A DNA stretch of 64,000 nucleotides. Source: Brachybacterium subflavum. Lineage in GTDB: Bacteria > Actinomycetota > Actinomycetes > Actinomycetales > Dermabacteraceae. Below the pieces are notes generated by a model, which worked only from the letters and a program-made list of their open reading frames with translations, did not search any database and was not told the DNA's origin. The position numbers and the translations under genes were made by a program. This document shows, piece by piece, positions 61,262 through 64,000 of the stretch. Numbering within the stretch: the stretch's first letter is position 1; each line of letters starts with the position of its first letter. The stretch spans positions 682,001 to 746,000 of the forward strand of contig NZ_VIGP01000001.1 in assembly GCF_009299795.1 (NCBI RefSeq), read 5' to 3'.

Positions 61262-62113
61262 GTGAGCGACCTCCCGACCCCGCTGGAACGTGCCCGCTCC
61301 CTGTCGCGGGACCGTGCCCTGACCGAGCAGGCCGATCAGCATGCGATCACCCTCGAATCGATCCTTGCCGTGCTCCGCTCCGGCCGACTCGCGGATGCGG
61401 CCGCGCGCAGGGAGGCCACGGAGATCGCCTCCTCCGCGCTCATCCGTGCTCGTTCGGTCCATGCGCAGCAGGAGAGCGTGCTCGAGCCGGTAGCCGAGGC
61501 ATTCTCGCGCCTGCGCACCGAACTGCGTCCTCTGATCCGCTCCGGGCCGCTGCACGTCCAGTTCGCCGAGCCTCCTGCGCGAGGGCGGGCGCTGCCGGGC
61601 CCGGTCGCTCGGGAAGCCCGCGCCATCTCCCGCACAGCAGTGCTCTCGCTCATGGACCGCGCGGACGCTGCGCGCGCCCGGATCGGCTGGGACTGCGATG
61701 GCCGCCACCTGCTGATGGAGGTCCGTGACGACGGGGGAACCGCGGTGACGGCGCACGACGACTCCTTGCGTCCGATCGTGGAGCGAGTGGTGGCGCTCGG
61801 GGGAACAATGGACGTGGAGACGACCCCGGGCTGGGGGACGACGCTGCGGATCGAGATTCCACTGGACCCACCCAGCGCAGCGCTCACCGTGGAGGGCGCC
61901 GAGGAGCTCACCGACCGCGAGAAGCAGGTGCTGCGCCTGGTCGCGACCGGGATCTCGAACCAGCGCATCGGCGACCAGCTCGGGATCACGGCCAACACGG
62001 TGAAATACCACGTGGCCAACCTGCTGCGGAAATACGGCGCCCGCACGCGCGCCGAGCTCGCAAGCATCGCTCACTCCCATGATGCGCACTCTCCGAGCGC
62101 CCAGACTCGATAG
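61262..62113 (+). CDS. LuxR-type regulator with degenerate histidine-kinase ATPase domain
   Basis: 283 residues. The C-terminal GerE/LuxR helix-turn-helix is clear: LTDREKQVLRLVATGISNQR, LGITANTVKYHVANLLRKYG, near 212-265. Upstream, about 85-200 resembles a histidine-kinase ATP-binding domain: a VRDDGG G1 box near 158 and TTPGWGTTLRIEIPL (G2 box) near 190. The N-box asparagine and the phosphorylatable histidine of a dimerisation domain are missing, so kinase activity is doubtful. The leaderless GTG start has TAGAGT seven bases upstream. It diverges from hxlBA and is probably their formaldehyde-responsive regulator; this is an inference from position. Confidence 0.8.
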   Translation: MSDLPTPLERARSLSRDRALTEQADQHAITLESILAVLRSGRLADAAARREATEIASSALIRARSVHAQQESVLEPVAEAFSRLRTELRPLIRSGPLHVQFAEPPARGRALPGPVAREARAISRTAVLSLMDRADAARARIGWDCDGRHLLMEVRDDGGTAVTAHDDSLRPIVERVVALGGTMDVETTPGWGTTLRIEIPLDPPSAALTVEGAEELTDREKQVLRLVATGISNQRIGDQLGITANTVKYHVANLLRKYGARTRAELASIAHSHDAHSPSAQTR

Positions 62114-62437
62114 CGGGCCTCGGTCCGGACGGTGACTGCGGTGCCCCGACCTGGCATCCGGCGCGGCAGATCCCACCATCGCCGGTCGGCCGGCACTGCG
62201 AGCGGTGGCGTACCCGCAGCATGGGCGTGGGTCCGGGCTGTCGAGCGAAGGTGACCACCAGCGGACATGGTGCGCATCCTTCTGGGCCGCCCATCGGCCA
62301 CGCCAGAAGAGTCACCTATCCGTGCGGCGGTCCCCCTTCTCAGGCCTTGAGCACGCGGCACCGACATTCTGCCGACCAACCCCTGGGCGCGCCTCGGGGC
62401 CGGGCCGAGGCGCACTCCGGGTGGGCGGGCACGAGGC
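62114..62437. other. Gap between regulator and oleate hydratase with IS remnant
   Basis: 324 bases with no intact gene. About 70 bases (62265-62334) derive from an IS3-type end. Otherwise nothing is recognised, apart from a possible shared downstream region of two converging genes. Confidence 0.6.
62265..62334 (-). mobile_element. Solo left-end remnant of an IS3-type element
   Basis: Read on the minus strand, GGGACCGCCGCACGGATAGG at the outer end matches the IS3 left repeat at 51593 (GGGACTGCTGCACGGATAGG) with two changes. It continues with a related leader to GAAGGATGCGCACCATG, which parallels GAAGGATGTGCGCCATG before orfA. Similarity then stops, so only the terminus and transposase start survive. 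Confidence 0.65.
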
Positions 62438-64000
62438 TCAGATCAGGCCGTGCTCCTCGAGGAGCTGACCGATCTCTCCGTGCTCGAGCCTGTCGCGCAG
62501 GTAGCTGCGCAGCGCGGCCGGGCCGGGGATCTCCACCTTCTTGCCGTCGCGCATGCGCGCCGAGGCCTCGAGGAGGTCGCGCACGTCATACGTGGAGCCC
62601 CAGGTCTCCGGCACGCCGCGCTCCACGTCGAGGAGCTCGTAGACGGCCTCCATGCCGGTGCGCACCGAGTACTCGGTGGTGAAGATCGTGTCGCGTCCGG
62701 TCTCCGCGAACTGCCCGAGGAACGCGAAGTTCTCGGCACCCTCCGGGACGACCCGAGGCCGATCCCCAGCGCGGCGGGGCATGAAGAAGCTCGTCACGTA
62801 GGGCATCATCACCGGCACGCACCGGGCGCCGGTCGCCGCGAGCTCAGCGATCTCCTCCACGGGCACACCCAGGTGATAGAGCCACTCCTGGGTGATCTCC
62901 TCTCCGGTGCACTGCGACAGGGGCTTCTTCACGTAGTCGCCCTCGACGTCGACGAACAGGCCGTAGACCCAGACGACGATCTGATCCTTCGGCTGCTTCT
63001 TGAAGTGCGGCTGGCGATTGACCGTCCAGCTCAGCAGCCAGGAGGAGTCCTCGGCGGTGACGATGCCGCCGGTGACCACGCGGCCGCTGAACGGATCGCG
63101 CTGGGCGATGCGCTCGATGTAGGCCGGGATGCGCTGATCGAGCGTCGTGACCGTGGCCGATTCCCACTTCGTCTCCTCGATCGAGGAGCAGAAGACCTCC
63201 GGGCGCCCGAACGACGGGTCCTTCTTCGCGATGCGCTTCCACAGGTCCCAGGCCGGGGCCGGGCCCTCATGGAGCACGGCGGGGGTGTGGTGGTCACCGT
63301 CATCGGAGTTGTCCACGAGCGACCCGATCGTCATCAGCGCGAGGTCGTGCTCACCGAGCTCGATGGTCTCCTCGGCGCCGTCGCGGCGGCAGCGGATCGC
63401 GGTGGCGCGGATCTCGCCGTTGCGGTGGGCGAAGTCCACATCGAGGACCTCGGTGTCGGACTGGAAGACGACGCCGTGTTCGGTGAGGTAGTGCATGAGC
63501 GGCAGGACGAAGGACTCGTACTGGTTGTACTTCGTGAACTTCAGCGCCGTGAAATCGGGCAGTCCGCCGATGTGGTGGACGAACCTGTGGAGATAGAGCT
63601 TGACCTCGAGCGCGGAGTGCCACTCCTCGAAGGCGAACATCGTCCGCCAGTACATCCAGAACGGCGAGTCGAGGAACTCACGGCCCATCACCTCGTCGAT
63701 GCGCTTGCCCTCCATCTCCGCGCGCTCGGCGAGAAAGATCCTGAGCAGGTCCTTCTGCGCCCGCTTCGGCAGGCTGAAGCGGCCCTCGTGGCCCGCGTCC
63801 TCGCCCTGACGGACGGTGGCCCGGCGCAGCGAGTAGTTGGGGTCGTCCTTGTTGAGCCAGTAGAACTCGTCGAGCACGGAGGCGTCCTCGAGCTCGAGCG
63901 AGGGGATGGAGCGCATCATGTCCCACAGGCACTCCATGTGGTCCTCCAGCTCCCGGCCGCCGCGGATGACGAAGCCCTTGTCCGGCACGTCAAGGCCGTC
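62438..64000 (-). CDS. ohyA: Oleate hydratase (N-terminus outside the window)
   Basis: FAD enzyme that adds water to the cis-9 double bond of unsaturated fatty acids, giving 10-hydroxystearate from oleate. The visible 520 residues at the C-terminal end carry FVIRGGRELEDHMECLWDMM and SLELEDASVLDEFYWLNKDD, then MFAFEEWHSALEVKLYLHRF, LKFTKYNQYESFVLPL, MTIGSLVDNSDDGDH and ENFAFLGQFAETGRDTIFTTEY, all typical of the myosin-cross-reactive antigen family. The FAD-binding glycine loop lies beyond position 64000. It converges on the LuxR-type regulator gene across an IS remnant. Confidence 0.92.
   Translation of the reverse strand, partial: DGLDVPDKGFVIRGGRELEDHMECLWDMMRSIPSLELEDASVLDEFYWLNKDDPNYSLRRATVRQGEDAGHEGRFSLPKRAQKDLLRIFLAERAEMEGKRIDEVMGREFLDSPFWMYWRTMFAFEEWHSALEVKLYLHRFVHHIGGLPDFTALKFTKYNQYESFVLPLMHYLTEHGVVFQSDTEVLDVDFAHRNGEIRATAIRCRRDGAEETIELGEHDLALMTIGSLVDNSDDGDHHTPAVLHEGPAPAWDLWKRIAKKDPSFGRPEVFCSSIEETKWESATVTTLDQRIPAYIERIAQRDPFSGRVVTGGIVTAEDSSWLLSWTVNRQPHFKKQPKDQIVVWVYGLFVDVEGDYVKKPLSQCTGEEITQEWLYHLGVPVEEIAELAATGARCVPVMMPYVTSFFMPRRAGDRPRVVPEGAENFAFLGQFAETGRDTIFTTEYSVRTGMEAVYELLDVERGVPETWGSTYDVRDLLEASARMRDGKKVEIPGPAALRSYLRDRLEHGEIGQLLEEHGLI

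Overview
The window is high-GC actinobacterial DNA. It carries mycothiol chemistry (mca) and leaderless starts with TANNNT -10 boxes. Two gene strings match the actinobacterial core order known from Mycobacterium tuberculosis: glmM-coaA-glmS-acpS-nnr-alr-tsaE-tsaB-rimI, and greA-DUF4307-mca-small membrane protein-hemolysin III-uppS ... phoH-fumC ... DUF4245-xseB-xseA. Codon bias and gene content suggest a member of the Micrococcales, perhaps Brachybacterium-like. That placement is an inference, since no rRNA or marker phylogeny is available here.

Region 1 (1-13525, minus strand) is a nonribosomal peptide operon. A small secreted peptide gene is followed by a 3531-residue, three-module synthetase (C-A-T, C-A-T, C-A-T-TE). 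Next come an MbtH-like protein, a DrrA/DrrB-type ABC exporter and an Sfp-type phosphopantetheinyl transferase cut by the window start. Every junction from the synthetase onward is a 4-base stop/start overlap. The first C domain resembles EntF/DhbF, and the three A domains have nearly the same specificity residues, so a trimeric, probably acyl- or aryl-capped product such as a siderophore is likely. No aryl-acid genes are visible in the window.

Region 2 (13559-50000) is mostly housekeeping: a SWIM/SNF2 helicase, amino-sugar synthesis (glmM, glmS), CoA synthesis and ACP activation (coaA, acpS), metabolite repair (nnr), D-alanine supply (alr), tRNA t6A genes (tsaE, tsaB) with rimI, two ABC systems, an AI-2E family permease, greA, mca, hemolysin III, uppS, PhoH2, fumarase, a PfkB kinase, exonuclease VII, RmuC, and an HxlR regulator diverging from an NAD(P)-binding protein. 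Several of these proteins carry disordered, acidic or repeat insertions. No tsaD gene follows rimI.

Region 3 (50194-64000) is accessory. The last eight codons of ychF are abruptly AT-rich, and a degenerate second copy of the same sequence lies about 75 bases downstream, which suggests an old integration site. After it come a complete IS3-family element, an IS110-like remnant, a monooxygenase/PfpI pair, a UvrA2-like gene broken by a one-base frameshift, and a formaldehyde detoxification set: fdhA, then the hxlB-hxlA operon with a divergent LuxR-type regulator that carries a degenerate histidine-kinase ATPase domain. A 70-base remnant of a second IS3-type end precedes an oleate hydratase gene that runs off the window.
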